Assembly (NCBI GenBank): GCA_938008865.1
Contig: CALLJA010000089.1
Coordinates: forward strand, 1-5,288
DNA: 5,288 bases
Reading direction: 5' to 3'
Source of the DNA: an uncultured Anaerolineales bacterium
Lineage (GTDB): Bacteria > Chloroflexota > Anaerolineae > Anaerolineales > Villigracilaceae
Part shown: positions 4,147-5,288 of the stretch, piece by piece
Layout: each line of letters opens with the position of its first letter
How positions within the stretch are numbered: the stretch's first letter is position 1
The notes under the pieces: model-generated
The model's database searches: none
Told to the model about the DNA's origin: nothing
The model's input: only the letters and a program-made list of their open reading frames with translations
Program-made: the position numbers and the translations under genes

Positions 4147-5288
4147 ATGACAACCCCCATCGAAAAACTAACCTCCCTCGGCCAATCCCTTTGGTACGAC
4201 AACATCCAGCGCCGTCTGCTCGAAAGCGGCGAACTCAAGGCCATGATCGAGCGTGGCGACATCCGCGGCGTGACCTCCAACCCGACCATCTTCAACAACG
4301 CCATCGCCAAGACCAATGATTATGATGCGGCCCTGACCCCGCTGGCTTGGTCGGGCTGGGACGCGGAGCAGATCTTCTGGCAGTTGGCCGTGGAGGACAT
4401 CCGCGCCGCCACCGACCTGTTCCGCCCGCTGTACGACGAGACCCGCGGCGGCGATGGCTACGTCAGCCTGGAAGTCAGCCCGTTCCTCGCGCGCGATACG
4501 GAAGGCACCTACCAACAGGCCCAACAACTTTGGGAGCGCGTCGCCCGCCCGAACCTGATGGTCAAGATCCCCGCCACGAAGGAAGGCATCCCCGCCATCC
4601 GCAAGGCCATTGCCGCAGGCATCAATGTCAACGTGACTTTGATCTTCTCGCTGGAGCGCTACGCCGAAGTGATGGAGGCCTACCTGAGCGGTCTCGAAGA
4701 CCGTGTGGCGGCAGGCCAACCCATTGACCACATCGCCTCGGTGGCCTCGTTCTTCGTTTCGCGCGTCGACAGCAAGATCGATCCGCGCCTACCTGAGAAC
4801 TCTCCGTTGTGTGGCCTGGCCGCCATCGCCAACGCCAAGCTGGCTTATAAGGCTTTCGAAGAGACCTTCACCACGGCACGTTTTGCGACGCTCAAGGCTC
4901 GTCACAGTGCGCGCGTGCAGCGTCCGCTGTGGGCGTCGACCAGTACCAAGAATCCCGCCTACCCCGATACGATCTACGTCGATAACCTGATTGGCCCAGA
5001 CACGGTCAACACCGTGCCGCCCGCTACACTGGATGCCTTCCGCGACCACGGCAATGCGGCGGTCACGCTCACGCGCGGCCTGGACGAGGCCAACGAGGCT
5101 CTGTCCGCTCTGGCCAAGGCAGGCATCTCGATGGACGCCGTCACCCAGGAACTGGAGGACGAGGGCGTCAAGTCCTTTGCGGATGCGTTCACCCAATTGC
5201 TGGCGACCATCGACGAGCGCAGGAAGTCTGCCCGTTCCCAGATCGGACATCTGGCGGGTCCCGTTTCCGAGCGGGTTGCCAAGCTCGA
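4147..5288 (+). CDS. tal: transaldolase, possibly the N-terminal half of a Tal-Pgi fusion (3' partial)
   Basis: Transaldolase forms a Schiff base with its sugar substrate and moves a three-carbon dihydroxyacetone unit between sugar phosphates; cytoplasmic. From the ATG at 4147, 380 residues are open to the window edge. Visible landmarks are D18 (WYDNI), VTSNPTIF with N45 (42-49), E109 (SLEVSP), the Schiff-base lysine K140 in MVKIPAT, NVNVTLIFS (160-168), S201 in ASFFVSRVD, and STSTKNPAYPDTIYVDNLIG (265-284). The sequence is of the longer, about 370-residue transaldolase type found in actinobacteria and Chloroflexota, not the E. coli TalB type. After the usual final helix (FADAFTQLLATIDE, to about 357) it continues with a linker-like stretch and no stop. 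This fits the bifunctional transaldolase/glucose-6-phosphate isomerase proteins of about 900-950 residues, but the isomerase part is outside the window. A weak TTGGAA (4135-4140) sits 6 nt before the ATG. It follows the inserted cassette, so its original leader may have been replaced. Confidence 0.93.
   Translation, partial: MTTPIEKLTSLGQSLWYDNIQRRLLESGELKAMIERGDIRGVTSNPTIFNNAIAKTNDYDAALTPLAWSGWDAEQIFWQLAVEDIRAATDLFRPLYDETRGGDGYVSLEVSPFLARDTEGTYQQAQQLWERVARPNLMVKIPATKEGIPAIRKAIAAGINVNVTLIFSLERYAEVMEAYLSGLEDRVAAGQPIDHIASVASFFVSRVDSKIDPRLPENSPLCGLAAIANAKLAYKAFEETFTTARFATLKARHSARVQRPLWASTSTKNPAYPDTIYVDNLIGPDTVNTVPPATLDAFRDHGNAAVTLTRGLDEANEALSALAKAGISMDAVTQELEDEGVKSFADAFTQLLATIDERRKSARSQIGHLAGPVSERVAKL

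Noticed and set aside
4347..4727. 126-codon Arg/Pro-rich frame inside tal
   Set aside because: It is an out-of-frame shadow of the transaldolase, whose catalytic motifs are intact in the other frame.

Overview
The window is GC-rich, with protein styles that fit the phylum Chloroflexota, probably an Anaerolineae-like bacterium. The evidence is the transketolase and RpiB sequence flavour, a transaldolase of the type often fused to glucose-6-phosphate isomerase, and starts with weak or no Shine-Dalgarno sequence. This assignment is inferred from protein style and was not tested by any search.

Layout. Bases 1-91 (minus strand) hold the start of an exported or membrane-anchored protein that runs off the left edge; only its signal-peptide-like N-terminus is visible. 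A divergent, AT-richer spacer of 193 bp follows. Bases 285-1046 (plus) encode a DUF429 protein, which has a predicted RNase H-like fold and unknown function. A strong intrinsic terminator (1066-1099) closes that unit. An extended -10 promoter (about 1107-1135) then starts a plus-strand operon for the non-oxidative pentose phosphate pathway: transketolase (tkt, 1163-3139), ribose-5-phosphate isomerase B (rpiB, 3136-3606, ATGA overlap with tkt) and transaldolase (tal, from 4147, running off the right edge).

The three operon enzymes work together. RpiB interconverts ribose-5-P and ribulose-5-P, and transketolase and transaldolase shuffle two- and three-carbon units between sugar phosphates. Together they link pentose phosphates to fructose-6-P and glyceraldehyde-3-P. 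The transaldolase frame is still open at residue 380, so a fusion to glucose-6-phosphate isomerase is possible but not shown.

The most unusual part lies between rpiB and tal. A small four-helix-bundle protein gene (23S rRNA intervening-sequence / 'S23' family, 3683-4093) interrupts the otherwise tight pathway operon. It has markedly lower GC and reversed Phe codon preference. On its left is a large imperfect palindrome that starts at the base after the rpiB stop codon. Related AACCT/TTCCAAC-type repeats flank it on both sides. This looks like a small inserted cassette that kept the operon's direction and apparently left no terminator. No RNA genes, CRISPR arrays or recognisable transposase are visible.
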